A DNA stretch of 12,434 nucleotides from Candidatus Latescibacterota bacterium (GTDB taxonomy: Bacteria; Latescibacterota; 4484-107): NCBI GenBank assembly GCA_030613045.1, contig JAUWMS010000023.1:1-12434 (forward strand). The letters run 5' to 3'. The number at the start of each line of letters is the position of its first letter. Positions within the stretch are counted from its first letter, which is position 1. The translations under genes and the position numbers were made by a program. The notes below the pieces were generated by a model. It was given only the letters and a program-made list of their open reading frames with translations. It ran no database searches and was not told where the DNA came from. Below, piece by piece: positions 5,634 through 12,434 of this stretch.

Positions 5634-6335
5634 CTAACGCCGCGTGCGCACTCCTTTCCACTTCACATCCAATCCCGATTCATACAGATGGGACGTATCG
5701 CCGAAGGTCAGGCATTTCGGCGCGGCCCAGGTTTCCGACGTTTGCTCAAATGAAATCATCGTGACCGAAGTCGGTGCGAGCCAGAATCCCGCCCACGCAA
5801 TCCGCAGCGGAATCTTCAACAGATGGGCGATCCAGGTCACGCCGAATCCCCCGTGGCAAAATACGGCAATCTTCTCTTCGTTCGGCTGCACACAACGGTA
5901 TCTCCCGCCCTCTCTTGCGTAACCCAGCTTTCTCAGGAAGCGATCCGAATCTTCTCCGAGTTTCGCGAACTGCTCCCTGAGTTTCAGAGGTTTCAATATG
6001 GGCAAGGCATCCCAGTCCGGGGACGCAGGATGCGGCTCGTCGTCAAACATGGCTTCTCCCGGAAGGTCCCAGGCGTTCAAGGGGCCCCATTCCGTGTCCT
6101 CCAAAAAAACATCCGATAGCTCCCGGGTCCATTCCTCGGTTTCCGGCTCGATGTTCAACAGCTTCGCCGTGTACTGCATCGTGTCCTGAGCGCGCCCCAA
6201 AGGGGAACAAAATATCCTGTCCAGTCCGTACGATTTCATCCTCCTCGACAATGCCTCCGCCTCGAGATGACCGTCCGGCGTGATGGTGTCGTTTTTGTAA
6301 TCCGGATGTGCGTGCCGAATGATGGTAAGAAGCAT
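5634..6335 (-). CDS. Histidine phosphatase superfamily protein (phosphoglycerate-mutase-like)
   Basis: 233 residues. The N-terminal RHAHPD (R7, H8) takes the place of the family's catalytic RHG motif, with the phospho-accepting histidine at H8. SPLGRAQDT (about 44-52) supplies the second phosphate-binding arginine (R48). FCHGGFG (159-165) holds the second catalytic histidine, H161. Fold and residues are complete, so a small-molecule or sugar phosphatase role is likely; the substrate is unknown. I chose the ATG at 6335: AGGAG at 6345-6349 gives a 9-base spacing, while the in-frame TTG at 6341 is too close to it. Downstream, the stop is followed at once by a pseudogene scrap. The palindromic element C begins directly upstream of the ribosome site. 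Confidence 0.88.
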   Translation of the reverse strand: MLLTIIRHAHPDYKNDTITPDGHLEAEALSRRMKSYGLDRIFCSPLGRAQDTMQYTAKLLNIEPETEEWTRELSDVFLEDTEWGPLNAWDLPGEAMFDDEPHPASPDWDALPILKPLKLREQFAKLGEDSDRFLRKLGYAREGGRYRCVQPNEEKIAVFCHGGFGVTWIAHLLKIPLRIAWAGFWLAPTSVTMISFEQTSETWAAPKCLTFGDTSHLYESGLDVKWKGVRTRR

Positions 6336-6351
6336 ATCCAAGTTCTCCTAT

Positions 6352-6624
6352 GCAAGTTCCAAAAATGCTGCTTCACTTTCCAGCAGGAAACGGATCACAC
6401 GGATTAAGTTCTTGGACAAAATTATTTTCACAATTAGGAAACCAGGAAACCAGGAGAAAAACAATCCCTGCGCAATTTACTAATTCTCTCCTGGCTTCTT
6501 GGATTCCTTATAGAAAACGCTTTGCGGACTGCGGGGAAATTTTATGAATTTAATCTTGCCCACTTACTTACCCCGATCTTACAGGGTGTTATCCGTGACA
6601 TCCGTGTCCTTTTTTAGAACTTGC
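6352..6624. repeat. Nested four-layer palindromic element C
   Basis: Arms, from outside in: GCAAGTTCCAAAAA (6352-6365) with TTTTTTAGAACTTGC (6610-6624); ACGGATCACACGGAT (6390-6404) with ATCCGTGACATCCGTGT (6591-6607); TTAAGTTCTTGGACAAAATT (6404-6423) with AATTTAATCTTGCCCACTTA (6547-6566); and the inner AGGAAACCAGGAAACCAGGA (6436-6455) with TCTCCTGGCTTCTTGGATTCCT read in two parts across 6487-6508. The third layer is the terminal repeat shared with elements A and B; the inner text differs. It fills the spacer between the GH105 and phosphatase genes. Confidence 0.72.
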
Positions 6625-6630
6625 CTGTGT

Positions 6631-6662
6631 GATTAGCCAGCCCTCGAAGGGGCCACGCTATG
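6631..6662. repeat. 32-bp dispersed repeat, copy 1
   Basis: GATTAGCCAGCCCTCGAAGG followed by GGCCACGCTATG. It matches 7859-7890 at 26 of 32 positions by hand alignment. Both copies are in intergenic DNA beside the GH105 gene, one on each side and in the same orientation. Confidence 0.6.
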
Positions 6663-6688
6663 TTTCGCCACATCTGAGTTGAAAAAAA

Positions 6689-7687
6689 TCAATCGCTCAG
6701 ATTTACAAGTGACGTTGCCGCCCAAAGCACGGCTGCGTGCCCATGAAAATCATTGGTCAGATGGCGAGCGTTCAGGTAATCAGTCACCGTAGCGCCAACG
6801 GGAGAAATCCCCCCGGCGGTCTCTCTCACACGCCCGGACGCGTCTATGTAGTTCTCCAGCGCACGCCAGCCACGCTCAGCCGCATCCCTGTAAGGGCTGG
6901 AATGCACCCAACGCTCCTTCACCCCGGTCGCCAGCGCAAAGACGAACATGCCGGTTCCGGACGTCTCCGGCCAGGCATCGGGGAGATCCACCACTTGATG
7001 CCACATCCCACTTTGGGCCTGGTATTTGACCAGGGCGTCCGCCAGCTTCCGATAGGCGTTCAATAGGAGCGCCCGCTTGGGATTGTAATTCGGAAGAGTC
7101 AGCAGCATCTCCGTCATACCCGCGGCAGCCCAACCGCAGCCACGTCCCCAGATAATGGGCGTTTCGGGATAGGACTGGATGAGACCATCGGGGCGCTGAA
7201 GTTTTTCCAGGTACGCGAGCAGATGATCCACGCCTCGATCCGCATACAAAGGGTCACGCAAACATTTGTGCGCCTGCGCCTGCAGGGACCCGACCATGTA
7301 CATATCATCCGCCCAGAATCGCGTGTACCGGGTCAGACCGTCCTCGCGGGGATTCTCGAATTCTTCTTCGGCCAGATAGTTTGCCGTGGACAAATACGCG
7401 CGGTTGCCGGTTTGTCGGAATAACTCAAAAGGCAGAATGCCAAACAGATTGTTGTCCACATGACCCGTTTGGGGCTTGATCTCGCCCGATAAGCACGGGC
7501 CATACGCAGCCTCGATGCGATCGCGAAGTCCGGTGTCCCCGGTGGCCTCCGCAAAGCAGAGCGCACCGTAGTAGGAACAGATTTGTTCATACTCCACTCC
7601 CATGTTTTGCTCTTGCCGCTCCACCACGTTGACGGCAACTCGTCTTCCCACCTCGGCAATGCGCTCAGATGAACATGACTCAGACAT
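6689..7687 (-). CDS. GH105-like unsaturated rhamnogalacturonyl/glucuronyl hydrolase
   Basis: 332 residues with an (alpha/alpha)6-barrel pattern. GHVDNN (75-80) and RFWADDMYMVGSLQAQAH (123-140) match the acidic catalytic region of YteR/YesR-type enzymes, the Asp pair at 127-128 holding the presumed general acid. WGRGCGWAAAGM (180-191) and SGTGMFVFALA are further GH105/GH88 family signatures. The family hydrates the double bond of 4,5-unsaturated uronic acids left by polysaccharide lyases and releases them from oligosaccharides. There is no signal peptide, which suits cytoplasmic oligosaccharide processing. The family usually has Asn in WGRGNGW; here it is Cys183. The start at 7687 is set by AAGGAGG 4-5 bases upstream. 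It sits downstream of the GH35-like gene on the same strand. Confidence 0.88.
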   Translation of the reverse strand: MSESCSSERIAEVGRRVAVNVVERQEQNMGVEYEQICSYYGALCFAEATGDTGLRDRIEAAYGPCLSGEIKPQTGHVDNNLFGILPFELFRQTGNRAYLSTANYLAEEEFENPREDGLTRYTRFWADDMYMVGSLQAQAHKCLRDPLYADRGVDHLLAYLEKLQRPDGLIQSYPETPIIWGRGCGWAAAGMTEMLLTLPNYNPKRALLLNAYRKLADALVKYQAQSGMWHQVVDLPDAWPETSGTGMFVFALATGVKERWVHSSPYRDAAERGWRALENYIDASGRVRETAGGISPVGATVTDYLNARHLTNDFHGHAAVLWAATSLVNLSD

Positions 7688-7765
7688 GGGCCCTCCTTTA
7701 AGTAACATTCCGATATTGATGGACTTAACGCCCTACAGGCGGGCTTGTGTAAGTCTCTTTCTGTT

Positions 7766-7837
7766 GCATCGGGATTTTGTAATCCCGATGCTCAGCCTTG
7801 CGGCATCTAAAGGTTCGGGATTACAAAATCCCGAACC
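7766..7837. repeat. REP-like inverted pair of perfect hairpins
   Basis: Hairpin 1 is GCATCGGGATT-TTGT-AATCCCGATGC (7766-7791); hairpin 2 is GGTTCGGGATT-ACAA-AATCCCGAACC (7812-7837). Each has a perfect 11-bp stem and a 4-base loop. The shared core TCGGGATT/AATCCCGA has reverse-complementary loops, so the two are inverted copies of one unit, as in BIME arrangements of REP sequences. They lie upstream of the GH105 gene and downstream of the GH35-like gene. Neither has a T-run, so simple terminators are less likely. Confidence 0.75.
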
Positions 7838-7858
7838 AACTCCAAAGTTCTCCTATAT

Positions 7859-7890
7859 GATGAGCCAGCCCTCGGAAGGATCACGCTTTG
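7859..7890. repeat. 32-bp dispersed repeat, copy 2
   Basis: GATGAGCCAGCCCTCGGAAG followed by GATCACGCTTTG. It is the second copy of the unit at 6631-6662, here between the hairpin pair and the heptad array. Confidence 0.6.
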
Positions 7891-7920
7891 GTACAAGAAA
7901 CCATGATGATACGCGCTGCC

Positions 7921-8004
7921 CTCCGACCTCTGACTCCTGCCCTCCGACTTCTGACTTCTGACCTCCGGCCTTTGACTTTCCTGGCCCCCGGCACCTGATC
8001 CCTG
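7921..8004. repeat. Degenerate 7-bp tandem array, consensus YTCYGAC
   Basis: Twelve consecutive heptads run from CTCCGAC, CTCTGAC, TCCTGCC, CTCCGAC, TTCTGAC, TTCTGAC, CTCCGGC, CTTTGAC and then fade through TTTCCTG, GCCCCCG, GCACCTG, ATCCCTG. Copy quality is best in the first eight units. It lies immediately downstream (minus-strand sense) of the GH35-like stop at 8017. Frames through it encode only low-complexity peptide. Confidence 0.7.
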
Positions 8005-8016
8005 CCCTCCCCGCAC

Positions 8017-10281
8017 TCACTTCCAATCCAACTCCGCCTCAAACTCCACCATCGGCCGAATCGAAACCTCCGCCTTCCGACAGTTTTCAAACTCGATCCG
8101 CAACAATCCGCCTTCGCCGATCCAGTCCCGAAGCCCGATCTCCGAGAAGAGATGTGGGCCATACGCGTGATCGCTGATGAGCCGGCCATCGAGCGTAGCC
8201 TTCGCGGAGGTGCCCTCGTATTCCGCATGAAGCACCAGATCTCTCAGACCGGTCAAGCATTCGGGCGTGACTTCGGCTTCCCATACGTAGGAAGTACCCT
8301 CTTTCTTCCTCGAAAACTCCAACTTCGGTTCGGACAATGTCACCGTTCCCGAAGCCCGATACAGCCCAAACTCCGCGTCGTACGTTTCACTCACCTCGGC
8401 AAAAGGGCCGCTCAGAGAAGGCTTAGACGGCGTCAGCAGAAAAAGATCAAAATCCCGTTCATCGGTCTGGATCTGCACCTTCGTCTTCCCATCATCCACG
8501 CGGCTTTCGAGCAGGCGCATATTGGAAGCGGCCACGCGCATGCCATGCGGCGAAGCCACGTCCCAGACCTCGCCCGCCAGGTTCCTCTCCATCAACACGA
8601 AACGGATCGGAGTTTCGCCGTCCACGCAGACGATCTGCACGTCCGCTCCCGGCACGGACAACACCCGGAGCGTATTCGGACTCTGCCACAAAGCCATCGC
8701 CTCGCCCCGCTTCTTCACATTCACTTGATCCGGAAAAATCAGACTGGTCTCGGTCATCTCATCCGCGTCCGCGTGCAAGATCACCTGAACCCCTTTGCCA
8801 AAGGGACGCCGGTCCAGAAGCTCTGCGGTCGAGTATTCCAGAAAGGTTCCGGGAGCCAGCCGGACGTAGAACGGAAGACACTTGTTTCGTTGCGCAGGCA
8901 ACCCCATCTGGATCAGCTTGGGATATTCCTGCCACACTTCGCAGGGAATCCCGGTTGGATTGGTCGAGAGACGAACATCGCGCAGCCATTGGGACCCGTG
9001 CACCTTCGTATTCAGCAGAAACGCAAAATTGCTTTCGCTCAGGTTGAGACCTCGTGTCGCCCGCCCAAGGCACTCGACCTTTCGCACGTGGCGCAGATGA
9101 TCCGGGACGGATTCCGCTTCGTCGTGATAGCCCTCAAACAGATCCGCCTTGGCTTCCAGACCCGGATGCGCCCGACCGTAACTTGCCGCATTGATCCAGC
9201 TTGCGTGCGGCTGACTCTTCAGCACCTCCTGCCCGAACGCCCGCAGAAACCAGCCCATCCGCTTCACGATCCGGTACGATTCCCGAAGGCTGCCCACCAC
9301 GGTGATGGGCGCCTGAAAATTCATATCGCGCGGAGGCAGCATGCGTTCTCCGCCGTCGTCGCAGTGCTGACCATCCACGAAGACGTAGTAATTGATCCCG
9401 TTGTAGCCCTCGGCGAGATTATGATACGTGATCGCCTCGATGAACTCCGGCTTCACGATGGGCCCTTGATAGCCCTGAGTATGCAGGTACGGCGGCCAAT
9501 CGAAATAACGCACGAACATCCCTCCCCCCGTCTCGATGGATATTCGGGGCCGCTCGTGCTCCTCCCACTTCTCCGTGCTCATCGGCGGAAATTCCCCCTC
9601 CCGCCCAAAGCAGCTCGTGATATAGCACCCGCCCGTATCCACGAGATTCTCGATGGCTTCTTTTCCGGGAAAATGGTTGATGTCAATGATCGGCACATCC
9701 ACCCCGTGCTCCCGGATGATCTTGTGGTAAAACAACACGTGCTTCGCATTCTCCTCCGGATCCACGGAACCACGCGCAATATCGTCCCCCTTGCTGCCCG
9801 CCGAACCCAATTCGTTTTCGAGCTGCACGATAATAATGGGGCCTCCCCGCGTGGCCAACCTCGGAGCAACGAGCGCCAGAATCTGCTCGTACCACTTCCG
9901 GGTCAGGTCCAGATACTCCGGCGCATTGGTGCGCACCTTGGGACCCAGTTCGTCCATCAGCCATTGCGGGAGTCCGCCGTTGCGCCATTCCCCGTGCACA
10001 AACGGCCCGAGACGCGCGATGGCCCACATGCCCTCGTCGTGGATCACATCCATAAAATGACCGAGATCGCGATCCCCGGACCAGTCCCACGCATCCCGCG
10101 AAGCCTCGTGGTACGCCCACGTGGCGTAAAAAGTCACCGTATTCATCCCCGCCGCCTTCATCTTCAGCATCCGATCCCGCCAGTGCCGCCGCGGCGTTCT
10201 CGTGTAGTTAAAATCACCGCCGAAGATAAATTCGGGTTTCCCGTCCATCACGAGATAATCGCGCTCAATGGAGATATTCAT
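8017..10281 (-). CDS. GH35-like beta-galactosidase
   Basis: 754 residues. The N-terminal TIM-barrel part (about 1-330) shows GGDFNYTRTPRRHWRDRMLK (21-40), the family's 'substrate preparation' strand, MNTVTFYATWAYHE (46-59), ARLGPFVHGEWRNGGLPQWL (89-108) and GGPIIIVQLENELGS (146-160). In clan GH-A the acid/base is the Glu of the NE pair, here E157. RISIETGGGMF places a candidate nucleophile at E250. The remaining 400 residues look like beta-sandwich domains (VWEAEVTPECLTGLRDLVLH, LHAEYEGTSAKATLDGRL near the end). The likely reaction is exo-hydrolysis of terminal beta-galactosides or related residues. There is no signal peptide. The ATG at 10281 has GAGG close upstream, and the palindromic element B begins 17 bp before it. 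The plus-strand 716-codon frame opposite is an antisense shadow. Confidence 0.85.
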   Translation of the reverse strand: MNISIERDYLVMDGKPEFIFGGDFNYTRTPRRHWRDRMLKMKAAGMNTVTFYATWAYHEASRDAWDWSGDRDLGHFMDVIHDEGMWAIARLGPFVHGEWRNGGLPQWLMDELGPKVRTNAPEYLDLTRKWYEQILALVAPRLATRGGPIIIVQLENELGSAGSKGDDIARGSVDPEENAKHVLFYHKIIREHGVDVPIIDINHFPGKEAIENLVDTGGCYITSCFGREGEFPPMSTEKWEEHERPRISIETGGGMFVRYFDWPPYLHTQGYQGPIVKPEFIEAITYHNLAEGYNGINYYVFVDGQHCDDGGERMLPPRDMNFQAPITVVGSLRESYRIVKRMGWFLRAFGQEVLKSQPHASWINAASYGRAHPGLEAKADLFEGYHDEAESVPDHLRHVRKVECLGRATRGLNLSESNFAFLLNTKVHGSQWLRDVRLSTNPTGIPCEVWQEYPKLIQMGLPAQRNKCLPFYVRLAPGTFLEYSTAELLDRRPFGKGVQVILHADADEMTETSLIFPDQVNVKKRGEAMALWQSPNTLRVLSVPGADVQIVCVDGETPIRFVLMERNLAGEVWDVASPHGMRVAASNMRLLESRVDDGKTKVQIQTDERDFDLFLLTPSKPSLSGPFAEVSETYDAEFGLYRASGTVTLSEPKLEFSRKKEGTSYVWEAEVTPECLTGLRDLVLHAEYEGTSAKATLDGRLISDHAYGPHLFSEIGLRDWIGEGGLLRIEFENCRKAEVSIRPMVEFEAELDWK

Positions 10282-10298
10282 AATGCCTCACTTTCCTG

Positions 10299-10456
10299 TT
10301 AAGTATCTGGACAAAAACTATTTTCTTATGCCCACCACGAAATACACGAAATACACGAAAAAACCCAAAACACTTCAACCCCTTGGCCGTGGGGGTTCTC
10401 TGCGTCCTCTGCGGCTCTGCGGTGAAATGGGAAGTTGATTTTGTCCACCTACTTAA
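10299..10456. repeat. Palindromic repeat element B with clear terminal inverted repeats
   Basis: Left terminus TTAAGTATCTGGACAAAA (10299-10316) and right terminus TTTTGTCCACCTACTTAA (10439-10456) are 18-bp inverted repeats with two mismatches, both bounded by TTAA. The interior has a 9-bp reiteration (CACGAAATA, CACGAAATA, CACGAAAAA at about 10336-10362) and, on the other side, CTCTGCG-type words (10398-10422). The left half is homologous to element A. At 158 bp, with TTAA ends and no coding capacity, it resembles a MITE, although transposition is not shown. Confidence 0.75.
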
Positions 10457-10479
10457 AGAATAGTTACGAAACAAGGACA

Positions 10480-11222
10480 TCAACCCGCGTGCTGAATCAC
10501 GAAATCCACAAGCGCCTGACACTCAAAAAATTCGGGCATGATCCCGTGCCCCTTGCCGGGAACAATGAGCAGTTCCATTTCCCCACCTAGTTTACTATAT
10601 CGCCGCGCAAGCTCGCCTGAATTCTGCTCTATCGGGACGACCGTATCGCTATCCCCGTGGAGGTGCAAAATCGGCACGCCGGCTTTTGCCAGCGGCGCAA
10701 GGCGATCCACCGGGTTATGCTCCGGCAGGCATGCTGCGAGTTCGTCTACGCTCATACCGTAAGCGCCACAAGCCGTTTTTAGACCCGGATAACTGCGCAG
10801 AGCAGCCACAGGGAACATCCCGGCGATGCAGGCCACGCACTGCGCATGCTCGGAGGCCCAATTGTAGAGCATCAGTCCTCCCCGACTCTGCGGAAATAGA
10901 CAGGCCCGCTCCGACAGCCCATATTGCGCGCAAAGGGTCTCGTAGAAAGCCGCGTACACCGCCCGGCCTTTGGGATTGCCGTAGGATTCTCCCACCTCCC
11001 CTCCGGCGATAGCGCATTCCGCTTCCAAGAACTGTCTGAACATCCATGTATGACCGGGCTGGGATGATCCGCAAGCTTTGTGGGCGCGTACCACACCCAC
11101 GGCGAAGTGGAGGAAGCGGCCTTTCCTTCGGGTGTGATGAGAAATGCAGGGCATCCTTCAACGTTGAAAAAATCCCCCTCGCAGAAAAGTTGTTCGGTGA
11201 GCGCTCTCACATCATGAGCCAT
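10480..11222 (-). pseudogene. Alpha/beta hydrolase (prolyl-oligopeptidase-like), frameshifted
   Basis: The N-terminus, MAHDVRALTEQLFCEGDFFN from the ATG at 11222 (AGGAG six bases upstream), runs through PWVWYAPTKLADHPSP. It then loses the family sequence, which resumes one frame back as GHTWMFRQFLEAECAIAGGE and continues to the stop at 10480. The switch is near 11053-11056; restoring one G in CCCGG(G)TCAT gives a continuous 247-residue protein. The second frame holds the catalytic elements: a nucleophile elbow-like QSRGG (the family usually has G.SRGG), HGDSDTVVP (acid) and GKGHG (histidine). The likely role is an esterase or peptidase of small substrates, perhaps sugar-ester removal. It may be a true pseudogene or a one-base sequencing error. 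Confidence 0.8.
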
Positions 11223-11308
11223 AGAAATCTCCTCGCACTATGCTATTTCACGCAGCAATAAAGCCTACCCCACCCACCACCCCAAGTCTGGGAAGGGTGG
11301 AAGGAAAT

Positions 11309-12434
11309 TCATTGCGCAGTTATGGTGGGTTCTTGTTCGCCTGCCTGAACCATCCTGTTCTTCAAAATCTCCGACAGCCTCTCACGAATCTCAATGTGCT
11401 CCTCGGATTGCACCAAGTTATTTCGCTCGTGCGGATCGCTCTCAAGGTCGTAGAGAAAATCCTCCACGTAAGACTCGCTCTTTGAATCAGCAACCCCATC
11501 TTTGTCCGGCGCGGTTACGGAGTACTTCCATTTCTTTGTTCGAATGGCGCGCCCCACCTGACTTTCGCTGATTTGCAGAAAAACTTCTTCGGGCCAATCC
11601 GTTGCGTCTCCCTCCGCAAGCGCCTGCAAAGGCCGGCCTCTCATATAGGCAGGCGTCTCTATGCCCCCTACATTCAGGATCGTAGGCGGAAGATCAATCA
11701 GACTTACCAACTCGTCCACGACCTTCCCGCCGGAAAAACCCGGGCCACAGGCGATCATGGGAACGTGAATACAACCGTCGTGACAGGACCGCTTATACTC
11801 GCTGTTGCGCGTGCAAAAATGCGAGCCGTGATCGCTGGTGTAGAGGACCAGCGTATCCTCCGCCAACCCCAGTCGCTCCAATGCCTCACGAATCCGGCCC
11901 AGATTGGTATCCAGACTGTTGATGCAGCCGAGGTAATCGGGAAACTCCTCCCGCCAGTCGCCGTCCGTGCCCACCAGATCCCCCGGAGCCAGAAAATCCC
12001 TGAACCGCTCCTTAGATCCGTGCGGCCCCTCGAAGTGGCCGTGATCGTTCTGATGGTGCGGCTCGATATACGAAACAAAGAGGAAAAAGGGCTTCTCCCC
12101 GTTGCGCGTCCGAAGATATTCCAGCACCCAGTCCGTATGCGCATCCACCCGGTAGCGGCCTTCGGGGAAGGTGCGCTTGTTCAGTTCCCCGTCGAACATA
12201 TACCCGTCGTAGCTGTGGGACGTAAATTCCAACACGTCCGACGCGAGCCAGAAGTCCTTATACCCCCCGCGTCGCTCCGGGGGAACAGGCCGCGATCGGA
12301 AGTTGTCTTTCCCGTCCCGCGGGCCAAAAGCAGCCAGGTGCCACTTTCCGATGTACCCCACCTCGTCCCCGTTGTGCGACCAATAGTGGGCGCTGGGCTT
12401 CGCGTCGAACGGCCGCCTACGAGGATTGGTGGGG
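11309..12434 (-). CDS. Sulfatase (arylsulfatase superfamily), 5' end beyond the right edge
   Basis: About 374 residues are visible, open to the right edge; the frame continues upstream of GTG 12361 as SAHYWSHNGDEVGYIGKWHL. GYIGKWHL is the conserved sulfatase Lys/His element. LYTSDHGSHFCTRN supplies the DHG metal-binding pair, HVPMIACGPGFSGGKVVDEL follows the usual 'hVP.i..gPg' pattern, and LYDLESDPHERNNL is the typical C-terminal signature. The Cys/Ser-x-Pro-x-Arg active-site motif lies upstream of the window, so whether it needs formylglycine maturation cannot be seen. The enzyme removes sulfate esters from glycans or small molecules. It is first in the minus-strand series; the hydrolase gene begins 86 bp downstream. 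Confidence 0.9.
   Translation of the reverse strand, partial: PTNPRRRPFDAKPSAHYWSHNGDEVGYIGKWHLAAFGPRDGKDNFRSRPVPPERRGGYKDFWLASDVLEFTSHSYDGYMFDGELNKRTFPEGRYRVDAHTDWVLEYLRTRNGEKPFFLFVSYIEPHHQNDHGHFEGPHGSKERFRDFLAPGDLVGTDGDWREEFPDYLGCINSLDTNLGRIREALERLGLAEDTLVLYTSDHGSHFCTRNSEYKRSCHDGCIHVPMIACGPGFSGGKVVDELVSLIDLPPTILNVGGIETPAYMRGRPLQALAEGDATDWPEEVFLQISESQVGRAIRTKKWKYSVTAPDKDGVADSKSESYVEDFLYDLESDPHERNNLVQSEEHIEIRERLSEILKNRMVQAGEQEPTITAQ

Noticed and set aside
7919..8010. CRISPR array
   Set aside because: The 7-bp units are contiguous and degenerate, with no repeat-spacer pattern.
8152..10302. 716-codon plus-strand open frame
   Set aside because: It is the complement of the GH35-like gene; its His/Arg/Pro-rich composition is typical of an antisense shadow in GC-rich DNA.
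11260..11300. Terminator downstream of the sulfatase gene
   Set aside because: CCACCC/GGGTGG can pair only over a large loop, and no T-run follows on the minus strand.

Overview
The window is a GC-rich bacterial segment, by inspection in the mid to upper 50s percent GC. Most genes lie on the minus strand, and intergenic space is generous and full of repeats. The mix is one sulfatase, glycoside hydrolases resembling families GH35, GH105 and a BNR/sialidase-type propeller, a URO-D-family protein and a 'GGGVAG' flavin oxidoreductase. This resembles polysaccharide-degrading PVC-group bacteria (Verrucomicrobiota, Kiritimatiellota, Lentisphaerota or Planctomycetota) or a similar environmental lineage. 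The assignment is inferred from gene content and repeat style; there is no marker gene in the window.

Layout, left to right: (1) minus-strand 3' part of an FAD-dependent oxidoreductase (1-979), preceded by a URO-D-family protein (1043-2107) and a BNR/sialidase-like propeller (2380-3432). (2) A plus-strand island (about 3896-5380) that looks like integron gene cassettes: a nucleotidyltransferase-fold protein (3949-4533), a 57-bp attC-like site (4569-4625) and a RelE/YafQ-type toxin-antitoxin pair (4672-5204). It is bracketed by 37-bp direct repeats, and no integrase is visible. (3) Gene remnants (5378-5634), including a 54-bp scrap homologous to the end of the propeller gene. (4) A minus-strand series: histidine phosphatase (5634-6335), GH105-like unsaturated glucuronyl hydrolase (6689-7687), GH35-like beta-galactosidase (8017-10281), a frameshifted alpha/beta hydrolase (10480-11222) and a sulfatase running off the right edge (11309-12434).

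The sulfatase, GH35 and GH105 genes suggest stepwise breakdown of a sulfated, uronate-containing plant or algal glycan: desulfation, exo-removal of galactose-like residues and cleavage of unsaturated uronyl ends left by a lyase. No lyase, transporter or regulator is in view, so the substrate is open. The URO-D and FAD genes are close enough (63 bp) to be co-transcribed; their substrate is unknown.

The most unusual content is intergenic. Three spacers (about 2139-2360, 6352-6624, 10299-10456) carry modular nested palindromes sharing terminal inverted repeats near TTAAGTAGGTGGACAAAATT, with arms built from 8-9-bp reiterated words. They lie immediately upstream of minus-strand gene starts. A solo half-site lies at 1014-1035. 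Further repeats are a REP-like hairpin pair (7766-7837), a 32-bp dispersed repeat (6631 and 7859), a degenerate heptad tandem array (7921-8004) and a family of TTATGCGAC palindromes around the cassette island.
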